In this document: positions 23,464-29,814 of the stretch, piece after piece
Layout of the letters: each line of letters opens with the position of its first letter
How positions within the stretch are numbered: the stretch's first letter is position 1
Assembly (NCBI GenBank): GCA_900542055.1
Contig: UQMA01000017.1
Location: forward strand, 1-29,814
Reading direction: 5' to 3'
Length of the DNA stretch: 29,814 bases
Origin: an uncultured Azospirillum sp.
GTDB lineage: Bacteria; Pseudomonadota; Alphaproteobacteria; RF32; CAG-239
Position numbers and translations under genes: made by a program
Notes under the pieces: generated by a model
Told to the model about the DNA's origin: nothing
Seen by the model: the letters and a program-made list of their open reading frames with translations, nothing else
Database searches by the model: none

Positions 23464-24297
23464 ATGGTTTTAAAAACATATAAGCCCACATCTCCTGGAC
23501 TTCGTCAATTGGTTATTGTTGACAGAAGCGAACTTTATAAAGGCGCTCCTGAGAAGTCTTTGACAATCGGTCTTACTAAGACTGGTGGGCGTGATAATTT
23601 CGGACATGTTACAAGTCGGAGAAAAGGCGGCGGACATAAACGCAAGCTTAGAATTATCGACTTCAGACGCAACAAGTTTGATATGGAAGCAACAGTTGAG
23701 AGAATCGAATATGATCCGAATCGCTCTTCTTTCATTGCTTTGATTAGCTATGAAGACGGTGAAAAATCTTATATTCTCGCACCGCAAAGATTAAAAGCCG
23801 GTGACAAAGTTATATCTGCTCAAAAAGCTGATATTAAACCGGGAAATACCATGCCGTTGAAAAATATGCCGGTTGGTACTATTGTTCACAACGTTGAACT
23901 GCGTTCAGGTAAAGGCGGACAATTGGTTCGTTCTGCCGGTTGCTATGCTCAAGTTGTTGGTAAAGATGCCGGTTATGCTCAATTGAAATTGAGTTCAGGC
24001 GAGTTGAGAATCGTTCGTGAAGAATGCTTGGCAACTGTAGGCGCCGTTTCTAACCCAGACAATCAGAATAAATCTTTGGGTAAAGCAGGTCGCACTCGTT
24101 GGTTGGGCTTGCGTCCGGTTTCTCGCGGTGTTGCTATGAACCCTGTAGATCACCCGATGGGTGGTGGTGAAGGTCGTACCTCCGGTGGTCGTCATCCGAC
24201 TACTCCATGGGGTAAACCAACCAAGGGCGGTAAAACTCGTTCTAACAAGAAGACGGATCGCTTTATTATGCGTTCACGTCATGATAATAAGAAATAA
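23464..24297 (+). CDS. rplB: 50S ribosomal protein L2
   Basis: uL2 (277 residues; E. coli 273) is needed for subunit association and peptidyl transferase activity. LKTYKPTSPGLRQLV, GGGHKRKLRIIDFRR and the C-terminal VAMNPVDHPMGGGEGRTSGG with RHPTTPWG contain the conserved residues, including the functional His. The ribosome site is AGGA nine bases upstream, three bases after rplW. Confidence 0.98.
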   Translation: MVLKTYKPTSPGLRQLVIVDRSELYKGAPEKSLTIGLTKTGGRDNFGHVTSRRKGGGHKRKLRIIDFRRNKFDMEATVERIEYDPNRSSFIALISYEDGEKSYILAPQRLKAGDKVISAQKADIKPGNTMPLKNMPVGTIVHNVELRSGKGGQLVRSAGCYAQVVGKDAGYAQLKLSSGELRIVREECLATVGAVSNPDNQNKSLGKAGRTRWLGLRPVSRGVAMNPVDHPMGGGEGRTSGGRHPTTPWGKPTKGGKTRSNKKTDRFIMRSRHDNKK

Positions 24298-24311
24298 AAG
24301 GAGATAAGCTA

Positions 24312-24590
24312 ATGACACGTTCAGTATGGAAAGGACCGTTCGTTGATGGATATCTTCTGAAGAAAGCTGATGCAGCCAAAGCTTCATCACGTAATGAAGT
24401 TATTAAAATTTGGTCGCGCAGATCAACAATGTTGCCACAATTTGTTGGTTTAACATTTGGTGTTCACAATGGTCATAAGTTTATCCCGGTATTGGTTACT
24501 GAAGATATGGTAGGCCACAAATTCGGTGAATTTGCTCCTACACGTACTTTCTATGGCCACGCCGCTGATAAAAAAGCAAATAGGAGTTAG
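24312..24590 (+). CDS. rpsS: 30S ribosomal protein S19
   Basis: uS19 (92 residues, same as E. coli) lies in the 30S head beside S13. It starts TRSVWKGPFVDGYLLKK, with IWSRRSTMLPQFVG, HNGHKFIPV and GHKFGEFAPTRTF as diagnostic segments. AAGGAG precedes the ATG. Confidence 0.98.
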   Translation: MTRSVWKGPFVDGYLLKKADAAKASSRNEVIKIWSRRSTMLPQFVGLTFGVHNGHKFIPVLVTEDMVGHKFGEFAPTRTFYGHAADKKANRS

Positions 24591-24592
24591 TA

Positions 24593-24967
24593 ATGGGACA
24601 GTCTAAGAATACTAGAAGCCTCGCTGCAAATCAGGCCAAAGCCGTTTGCAATGCTTTGCGCACAAGTCCTCAAAAACTTAACCTTGTTGCTCAAACAATC
24701 CGTGGTTTAAGCGTTGAAAAAGCCGTTGCAGAACTCACTTTCTCAAAGAAGAGAATTGCAAAGTCGGTTTTGAAAGTTTTGCAGTCTGCAATTGCAAATG
24801 CTGAAAACAATCATCAGTTAAACATTGATAAGCTTTTCGTAAGCGAAGCTTATTGCGGAAAAGGTTTGGTAATGAAGCGTATGCACGCACGCGGTCGCGG
24901 AAGAGGAGCTCGAGTTTTGAAACCGTTCTCCAATATTACTATCGTTGTAACCGAGCGTGGGGAGTAA
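24593..24967 (+). CDS. rplV: 50S ribosomal protein L22
   Basis: uL22 (124 residues) spans the 50S subunit and forms part of the exit-tunnel constriction. RTSPQKLNLVAQTIRGL and the tunnel hairpin MKRMHARGRGRGARVLKP are clear. AGGAG precedes the ATG, two bases after rpsS. A short N-terminal extension makes it longer than E. coli L22 (110). Confidence 0.97.
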   Translation: MGQSKNTRSLAANQAKAVCNALRTSPQKLNLVAQTIRGLSVEKAVAELTFSKKRIAKSVLKVLQSAIANAENNHQLNIDKLFVSEAYCGKGLVMKRMHARGRGRGARVLKPFSNITIVVTERGE

Positions 24968-24971
24968 GTCG

Positions 24972-25640
24972 ATGGGACAGAAAGCAAATCCTACAAGTCT
25001 TCGTTTGGGTGTTAACCGTACTTGGGATTCCCGTTGGTATGCCGACGACAACTATGCCGGCTACTTGCATGAAGACGTAAAAATTAAAGAGTTCTTGAAA
25101 GAGAAATTGGCTCAGGCCGGTATCAGCAAGATTGTTATCGAACGTCCTGCCAAAAAAGCCAGAGTTACCATCCATTCGGCTAGACCAGGTGTTGTAATTG
25201 GCAAAAAAGGTCAAGATATTGAAGCTTTGAGAAAAGAAATTCAAGCTTTGACTTCTTCAGAAGTTCAGTTGAACATTTTAGAAGTAAGAAAACCTGAGTT
25301 GGATGCCCAGCTCGTTGCTGACAGCGTTGCTCAGCAGTTGGAAAGACGTGTTGCTTTCCGCAGAGCAATGAAACGCGTTATGCAGTCAGCTTTGCGCTTA
25401 GGCGCTGAAGGCATCAAAGTTAGCTGCAGTGGCCGTTTAGGCGGTGCTGAAATTGCCAGAACAGAACAATACCGTGAAGGTCGTGTTCCTCTGCACACTC
25501 TGCGCGCTGACATTGATTATGCAACTTCAACTGCTCACACAACTTATGGTGCTTGCGGCGTAAAAGTTTGGATTTATAAGGGCGAAATTATGGCTCATGA
25601 TCCGATGGCTCAAGACAAAAAGTTGGCCGACAACAAGTAA
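24972..25640 (+). CDS. rpsC: 30S ribosomal protein S3
   Basis: uS3 (222 residues) forms the mRNA entry channel with S4 and S5. GQKANPTSLRLGVNRTWDSRWYA opens the protein, the KH motif is VVIGKKGQDIEALRKEI, and GVKVWIYKGE lies near the C-terminus. I chose the ATG at 24972, after GGAG and four bases past rplV, over an in-frame GTG inside rplV. Confidence 0.97.
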   Translation: MGQKANPTSLRLGVNRTWDSRWYADDNYAGYLHEDVKIKEFLKEKLAQAGISKIVIERPAKKARVTIHSARPGVVIGKKGQDIEALRKEIQALTSSEVQLNILEVRKPELDAQLVADSVAQQLERRVAFRRAMKRVMQSALRLGAEGIKVSCSGRLGGAEIARTEQYREGRVPLHTLRADIDYATSTAHTTYGACGVKVWIYKGEIMAHDPMAQDKKLADNK

Positions 25641-25659
25641 ACATTGAGGTTATAAGAAA

Positions 25660-26088
25660 ATGTTAAGTCCAAAAAGATTAAAATTCCGCAAGCAGCACAA
25701 AGGCCGTATTCACGGCTTGGCTAAAGGTGGCTCGGAATTAAGTTTCGGAACATATGGATTGAAAGCTCTGACTCCGGATCGTATTACAGCTCGTCAAATT
25801 GAAGCAGCTCGTCGTGCGATTACCCGTGAAATGAAAAGAGCCGGAAGAGTATGGATTCGAATTTTCCCGGATGTGCCCGTATCTGATAAACCTGCCGAAG
25901 TTCGTATGGGTAAAGGAAAAGGTTCTATTGAATACTGGTGCGCCAGAGTGAAACCTGGCAGAATTATGTTTGAGATTGATGGAGTTGAAGAAGAAACAGC
26001 ACGCACAGCTTTTGCTTTGGGTGCCGCTAAACTCCCGATCAAAACAAAGTTTGTCAAACGTCTCAATTCTGACCAAGGAGTAGCATAA
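25660..26088 (+). CDS. rplP: 50S ribosomal protein L16
   Basis: uL16 (142 residues; E. coli 136) lies near the A-site tRNA and is a late assembly protein. It opens MLSPKRLKFRKQHKGR and contains RQIEAARRAITREMKR, IRIFPDVPVSDKPAEVRMG and GKGSIEYWCARVKPG. GAGG precedes the ATG. Confidence 0.98.
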   Translation: MLSPKRLKFRKQHKGRIHGLAKGGSELSFGTYGLKALTPDRITARQIEAARRAITREMKRAGRVWIRIFPDVPVSDKPAEVRMGKGKGSIEYWCARVKPGRIMFEIDGVEEETARTAFALGAAKLPIKTKFVKRLNSDQGVA

Positions 26089-26089
26089 G

Positions 26090-26287
26090 ATGGCAAAAAT
26101 TAAAGATCTTCGCAGCCTGAGTGTTGATGAATTGGAAGCAAAACTGCTCGAAGCTAAAAAAGAACAGTTTAATCTGAGAGTTCAACAGTCTACCGGACAG
26201 CTGCAGAATACAGCTGGTATTCGCAAAGTCCGTCGCGATATTGCAAAAATCAATACGCTTTTAACCGAGCGTAAGAAGAATAGTTAG
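26090..26287 (+). CDS. rpmC: 50S ribosomal protein L29
   Basis: uL29 (65 residues; E. coli 63) is a two-helix protein at the tunnel exit, next to L23. DLRSLSVDELEAKLLEAKKE and the closing VRRDIAKINTLLTER are typical. It starts one base after the rplP stop, with AAGGAG inside rplP. Confidence 0.97.
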   Translation: MAKIKDLRSLSVDELEAKLLEAKKEQFNLRVQQSTGQLQNTAGIRKVRRDIAKINTLLTERKKNS

Positions 26288-26298
26288 GAGAAAAAGAT

Positions 26299-26538
26299 AT
26301 GCCTAAAAGAATTCTTCAAGGTGTTGTAGTAAGTGATAAACAGGACAAGACCGTAGTCGTTAAAGTTGAACGTCAGGTTATGCATCCGGTTTATCGTAAA
26401 TTCATCAAGAAAAGCAAAAAATATGCCGCTCATGATGAAAACAACCAGTTCAAAAATGGTGATGAGGTTAGAATTATTGAGTCTAAGCCTTATTCTAAAA
26501 CCAAGACTTGGACAGTGTTAGTTGATAACGCCGAATAG
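26299..26538 (+). CDS. rpsQ: 30S ribosomal protein S17
   Basis: uS17 (79 residues) is an OB-fold primary binder of 16S rRNA. KRILQGVVVSDKQDKTVVVKV, HPVYRKFIKKSKKY and HDENNQFKNGDEVRI are diagnostic. TTAGGAG precedes the ATG. Slightly shorter than E. coli S17 (84), as is usual in alphaproteobacteria. Confidence 0.98.
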   Translation: MPKRILQGVVVSDKQDKTVVVKVERQVMHPVYRKFIKKSKKYAAHDENNQFKNGDEVRIIESKPYSKTKTWTVLVDNAE

Positions 26539-26553
26539 AGAAGGAATAAGAAA

Positions 26554-26922
26554 ATGATACAAATGCAAACCAACCTGGATGTTGCAGACAACTCAGGAGC
26601 ACGTCAGGTGCAGTGCATAAAGGTTCTGGGCGGTTCTAAGAGAATGCATGCAACCGTCGGTGACGTAATCGTAGTATCGATTAAAGATGCACTGCCGAAA
26701 GGACGCGTTAAGAAAGGTGACGTCCATAAAGCAGTTATCGTTCGCACAGCAAGTGACATTAGACGTAAAGACGGTTCGGTTATCCGTTTTGACTCTAACG
26801 CCGCGGTTCTGATTAACAAGGACGGAGAACCGATTGGTACTCGTATTTTTGGCCCTGTTACCAGAGAATTGCGTGCAAAGAAATTTATGAAAATAATTTC
26901 ATTAGCACCGGAGGTATTATAA
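26554..26922 (+). CDS. rplN: 50S ribosomal protein L14
   Basis: uL14 (122 residues; E. coli 123) lies at the subunit interface and is the docking site of the silencing factor RsfS. MIQMQTNLDVADNSGARQ, IVRTASDIRRKDGS and GTRIFGPVTRELR are conserved. Its TAA shares one base with the rplX start (TAATG), and rplX's GGAGG lies inside rplN. Confidence 0.98.
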   Translation: MIQMQTNLDVADNSGARQVQCIKVLGGSKRMHATVGDVIVVSIKDALPKGRVKKGDVHKAVIVRTASDIRRKDGSVIRFDSNAAVLINKDGEPIGTRIFGPVTRELRAKKFMKIISLAPEVL

Positions 26923-27242
26923 TGAACCTTAAGTTGAAAATTAAAAAAGGTGATCAGGTTGTAGTTTTGTCAGGTGATGACAAAGGTAAAACCGGTGAAG
27001 TGGTAAAAGCTATGCCGAAAGAAGGTAAGGTTGTGGTTCAAGGCGTTAACTTAGTTAAACGCCACACCAAACCAAGTCAGGTTTCTGCTGGCGGTATTAT
27101 CACAAAAGAAGCACCGATCAACGTTTCTAATGTAGCTCTGGTTGATTCTAAGAGCGGCAAAGGAACCAAAGTTGGATATAAAGAAGTAGACGGACGCAAG
27201 GTACGTTTTGCCCGTAAGTCTGGTGAAGTAATCGATAAATAA
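26922..27242 (+). CDS. rplX: 50S ribosomal protein L24
   Basis: uL24 (106 residues; E. coli 104) is an early 50S assembly initiator with a KOW motif (KKGDQVVVLSGDDKGKTGEV). GVNLVKRHTKPSQ and ITKEAPINVSNV follow. Translation is probably coupled to rplN through the one-base overlap. Confidence 0.97.
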   Translation: MNLKLKIKKGDQVVVLSGDDKGKTGEVVKAMPKEGKVVVQGVNLVKRHTKPSQVSAGGIITKEAPINVSNVALVDSKSGKGTKVGYKEVDGRKVRFARKSGEVIDK

Positions 27243-27253
27243 GGGATTGAGAA

Positions 27254-27793
27254 ATGACAAATTTTGAAAAATTATATAATGAAGTCATTAAGAAAGCTCT
27301 TGTGGAAAAATTCGGTTACACCAATCCACATGAGATTCCTAAGCTGACTAAAATTGTTTTGAATATGGGTGTCGGTGATGCAGTTGCCGATAAAAAGAAG
27401 CTGAACAACGCTGCTGACGAAATGACCCAAATTGCTGGTCAAAAAGCAGTTGTTACACATGCTCGTAAATCTATCGCTACTTTTAAGGTAAGAGAAGGTA
27501 TGCCTCTTGGCTGCAAAGTTACCTTGAGACGTGATAAAATGTATGAATTCTTGGAGAGACTCGTAAACATGGCTTTGCCACGAATCAGAGACTTCCATGG
27601 TATTCAAGGCAAAAACTTTGATGGTCGCGGCAATTTTGCTTTCGGTATCAAAGAGCAGATTATCTTTCCTGAAATCAATTATGAAAAAGTTGATTCAGTT
27701 CGTGGTATGGATATTGTAATCTGCACATCGGCCAAGACTAACGAAGAAGCTAAAACACTTCTGACCAGTTTTAACTTACCGATTAAGAACTAA
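27254..27793 (+). CDS. rplE: 50S ribosomal protein L5
   Basis: uL5 (179 residues, same as E. coli) binds 5S rRNA and touches P-site tRNA. IPKLTKIVLNMGVGDA, ARKSIATFKVREGMPLGCKVTLR, ALPRIRDFHGI and IKEQIIFPEI are diagnostic. It shares the 5S rRNA with bL25 and uL18, both also in this window. Confidence 0.98.
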   Translation: MTNFEKLYNEVIKKALVEKFGYTNPHEIPKLTKIVLNMGVGDAVADKKKLNNAADEMTQIAGQKAVVTHARKSIATFKVREGMPLGCKVTLRRDKMYEFLERLVNMALPRIRDFHGIQGKNFDGRGNFAFGIKEQIIFPEINYEKVDSVRGMDIVICTSAKTNEEAKTLLTSFNLPIKN

Positions 27794-27805
27794 GCGGAGA
27801 TTAAT

Positions 27806-28111
27806 ATGGCAAAAACAAGTTCAGTTTACAGAAACTTAAAAAGAATCGCCAAAGCTCAAAAATTTGCAGCAAGACGCAGCAAATTGGTTGCGGAGATTAA
27901 AGATAAAAATACTTCTCCTGAAGAACGTTTCAAGAAAGTATTGAAGTTAGCAGAATTGCCGCGTAGTTCTTCACGTGTTCGCATTAAGAACCGTTGTGAG
28001 AATACCGGTCGTTCACGCGGGGTATATCGCAAATTTAAGCTGTGCCGTAATGAATTGAGAAGAATGGCAAGCTTTGGCGAAATCCCTGGTTTGGTAAAAT
28101 CAAGCTGGTAG
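27806..28111 (+). CDS. rpsN: 30S ribosomal protein S14, zinc-free form
   Basis: uS14 (101 residues, same as E. coli) lies in the 30S head. LPRSSSRVRIKNRCENTGRS and a C-terminal RRMASFGEIPGLVKSSW identify it. The two CxxC knuckles of the short zinc form are absent; only single Cys residues remain, so this is the C-minus type. GGAG precedes the ATG. Confidence 0.98.
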   Translation: MAKTSSVYRNLKRIAKAQKFAARRSKLVAEIKDKNTSPEERFKKVLKLAELPRSSSRVRIKNRCENTGRSRGVYRKFKLCRNELRRMASFGEIPGLVKSSW

Positions 28112-28126
28112 TAGGAGGTTATTTAG

Positions 28127-28525
28127 ATGTCTATGTCTGATCCTTTGGGCGATATGCTCACACGCATTAGAAACGCACAAAGCGCGAAGAAAAAGGAAGT
28201 AATCTCTCCTGCTTCTCGCCTGCGTGAAAGCGTTTTGGAAGTTTTGAAAAAAGAAGGCTATATTCTTGGTTATGAGAAATATAACGTAAAAGCCGGAATC
28301 GATGAACTTCGCATTCAGTTGAAGTACTTTGAAGGTGCTTCAGTAATTAAAGAAATTTACCGTGTATCTACTCCGGGTCGTCGCGTTTATTCAAGCGTTA
28401 AAGACTTGCCGAGAGTATATAATGGTTTGGGGATTTCAATCGTTTCTACCCCTCAAGGTGTTATGAGTGACAGCGAAGCCCGCAAAGCCAATGTCGGCGG
28501 TGAAATTCTTTGTCAGGTATTTTAA
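28127..28525 (+). CDS. rpsH: 30S ribosomal protein S8
   Basis: uS8 (132 residues; E. coli 130) is a primary 16S binder, and in E. coli it is the repressor of the spc operon, acting at the L5 start. SDPLGDMLTRIRNAQ, RVSTPGRRVYSSVKDLPRVYNGLGI and the C-terminal STPQGVMSDSEARKANVGGE are conserved. GGAGG lies eight bases before the first of two close ATGs. Confidence 0.98.
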   Translation: MSMSDPLGDMLTRIRNAQSAKKKEVISPASRLRESVLEVLKKEGYILGYEKYNVKAGIDELRIQLKYFEGASVIKEIYRVSTPGRRVYSSVKDLPRVYNGLGISIVSTPQGVMSDSEARKANVGGEILCQVF

Positions 28526-28541
28526 TTAAGGGAGAATTGGT

Positions 28542-29081
28542 ATGTCTAGAATAGGTAAATATCCAGTTGTCATCCCTGCCGGTGTTGAGGCTAAAATTGA
28601 AAACAATACCGTTATCGTAAAAGGTAAAAACGGCGAATTGTCATTCTCTTTTGATGAAAGCCACATCAACGCCAAATTGGAAGAAAACAAAATTGTGGTT
28701 ACTCCTTTGAGCCAATCACAACAGGCCCGTGCTTTATGGGGAACGACCAGAGCTCAAATCAATTCAATTGTTAAAGGTGTAAACGAAGGCTTTACAAAAC
28801 AGTTGGAATTGGTTGGCGTTGGTTACAAAGCCAGAATGGAAGGTTCTAGCAAGTTGGTATTATCTTTGGGCTTTTCACATGATGTGATTTTTGAAGCTCC
28901 TGAAGGTATTAAAATTACTTGTGTTTCGCCGACCCAACTTACAGTTTTCGGTGCAAACAAGCAACTTGTAGGCCAGGTCGCCGACAAAATTCGCGAGTAT
29001 AGAAAACCTGAACCTTATAAAGGTAAAGGCGTAAGATATACCGGTGAATATGTCCGTCGTAAAGAAGGCAAGAAAAAGTAA
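28542..29081 (+). CDS. rplF: 50S ribosomal protein L6
   Basis: uL6 (179 residues; E. coli 177) lies near the sarcin-ricin loop and the factor-binding site. SRIGKYPVVIPAGVE opens the protein, VGVGYKARMEGSSKLVLSLGFSH is in the middle, and the C-terminal signature is RKPEPYKGKGVRYTGEYVRRKEGKK. GGGAG precedes the ATG. Confidence 0.98.
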   Translation: MSRIGKYPVVIPAGVEAKIENNTVIVKGKNGELSFSFDESHINAKLEENKIVVTPLSQSQQARALWGTTRAQINSIVKGVNEGFTKQLELVGVGYKARMEGSSKLVLSLGFSHDVIFEAPEGIKITCVSPTQLTVFGANKQLVGQVADKIREYRKPEPYKGKGVRYTGEYVRRKEGKKK

Positions 29082-29093
29082 GGAATAAGTTTA

Positions 29094-29456
29094 ATGAATA
29101 CGCCAAGAAATTTGTTTAAGAAAAGACAAGCACGCGTAAGAACTGCTTTGAAAAACGCTGCAAACGGCAAAATGAGATTGTCTGTTTTCCGCAGTGGTAA
29201 GCACATTTACGCACAAATCATTGACGACATTAAAGGCGCAACTGTTGCTTCGGCTTCTACCTTGGATAAAGAAGTAAGAGCAAACGTTCAGAAAACTTCT
29301 ACAGTTGCCGCAGCTGGTGTTATTGGTAAAACTGTTGCTGAAAGAGCACTCAAAGCCGGTGTAAGCGAAGTGGTATTTGACCGCGGCGGTTACATTTATC
29401 ATGGTCGTGTAAAGGCCTTGGCTGACGCTGCCCGTGAAGCCGGTTTGAAATTCTAA
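29094..29456 (+). CDS. rplR: 50S ribosomal protein L18
   Basis: uL18 (120 residues; E. coli 117) binds 5S rRNA with uL5. RLSVFRSGKHIYAQIIDD, GKTVAERALKAGVSEVVFDRGGY and YHGRVKALADAAREAGLKF are diagnostic. The upstream AGGA lies just after the rplF stop. Confidence 0.98.
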   Translation: MNTPRNLFKKRQARVRTALKNAANGKMRLSVFRSGKHIYAQIIDDIKGATVASASTLDKEVRANVQKTSTVAAAGVIGKTVAERALKAGVSEVVFDRGGYIYHGRVKALADAAREAGLKF

Positions 29457-29467
29457 GGAGAGTTGGT

Positions 29468-29814
29468 ATGACACAAGCTGTAGATCGTCGTAAAACAGAG
29501 AAAAAAGAAGAATTGGTTGAAAGACTGGTTCATATTAACCGTGTAGCCAAAACCGTAAAAGGCGGCCGCACAATGTCATTTGCCGCCGTTGTTGTTGTAG
29601 GTGACCAGAAAGGCCGTGTTGGTTTCGGTTCAGGTAAAGCTGCTGAAGTTCCGGAAGCTATTACTAAAGCTACCAATGAAGCTAAGAAAAACATGGTTCG
29701 CATTCCATTGCGTGAAGGCAGAACATTGCACCACGATATTCAAGGCCGTTTCGGCGCAGGTAAAGTTATTTTGAGAACAGCTCCTGCCGGTACCGGTGTT
29801 ATTGCCGGCGGTCC
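29468..29814 (+). CDS. rpsE: 30S ribosomal protein S5 (partial, cut by right edge)
   Basis: uS5 shapes the mRNA entry and affects decoding accuracy. About 115 residues are present. They include the RNA-binding segment LVHINRVAKTVKGGRTMSF, VVGDQKGRVGFGSGKA, VPEAITKA and the start of the second domain (TAPAGTGVIAGG). AAGGAG precedes the ATG at 29468. The rest of the spc operon (L30, L15, SecY) is expected beyond the window. Confidence 0.97.
   Translation, partial: MTQAVDRRKTEKKEELVERLVHINRVAKTVKGGRTMSFAAVVVVGDQKGRVGFGSGKAAEVPEAITKATNEAKKNMVRIPLREGRTLHHDIQGRFGAGKVILRTAPAGTGVIAGG

Noticed and set aside
27806..28111. S14 considered as zinc-binding form because of two Cys
   Set aside because: The Cys residues are single, not CxxC pairs, and the length of 101 fits the zinc-free form.
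1..29814. CRISPR array, prophage, plasmid or replication-origin signals
   Set aside because: No spaced direct repeats, integrase, replication initiator or DnaA-box cluster was seen; gene content is chromosomal housekeeping plus a few accessory genes.

Overview
The window is about 29.8 kb of an AT-rich alphaproteobacterial chromosome. Gene order supports this assignment: rimP-nusA-ylxR-infB, rplY-pth-ychF, and a canonical S10/spc ribosomal cluster. Protein details agree with it: a YlxR-L7Ae type RNA-binding protein, a zinc-free S14 and an AmiD-like cytoplasmic amidase. The low GC, a Pmp-like autotransporter and a degenerate DUF1566-like protein suggest a host- or gut-associated lineage. That placement is inference; no 16S rRNA or other phylogenetic marker was compared.

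Layout. (1) 1-3871, minus strand: the rimP-nusA-ylxR-infB operon of translation and transcription factors, with infB cut by the left edge. Its short leader carries a terminator-like hairpin. (2) 4104-5652, plus: metG with its own promoter and terminator. (3) 5655-6287, plus: a strong promoter driving one small uncharacterised protein, closed by a bidirectional terminator. (4) 6294-11080, minus: a very tightly packed nucleoside-salvage operon, cdd-punA-deoC-deoA, continuing by overlap into pgeF and an AmpD/AmiD amidase. (5) 11140-15260, plus: a 1364-residue AsmA-family protein with an unusual coiled-coil tail. (6) 15300-16306, plus: a divergent GalU-type nucleotidyltransferase. (7) 16388-18588, plus: rplY-pth-ychF with structured RNA in the rplY leader and in the rplY-pth gap. 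(8) 18671-21018, plus: an autotransporter with Pmp-like repeats. (9) 21145-29814, plus: a long structured leader, then nineteen ribosomal protein genes rpsJ to rpsE, the last cut by the right edge.

How the genes work together. Blocks 1, 7 and 9 are translation housekeeping. Block 4 would turn cytidine into uridine, and would phosphorolyse 6-oxopurine nucleosides and thymidine or deoxyuridine. DeoC would cleave deoxyribose-5-phosphate; the mutase that links these steps is not in the window. PgeF, a YfiH/LACC1 relative, joins nucleoside salvage to murein recycling in one transcript.

Most of the window is conserved housekeeping DNA. I found no CRISPR array, insertion sequence, prophage or tRNA. 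The most interesting signals are in RNA leaders (rpsJ, rplY, pth, rimP), the PgeF context, the AsmA coiled-coil tail and the small orphan gene. All starts, motifs and hairpins were read by eye; folding energies and homology searches were not run.
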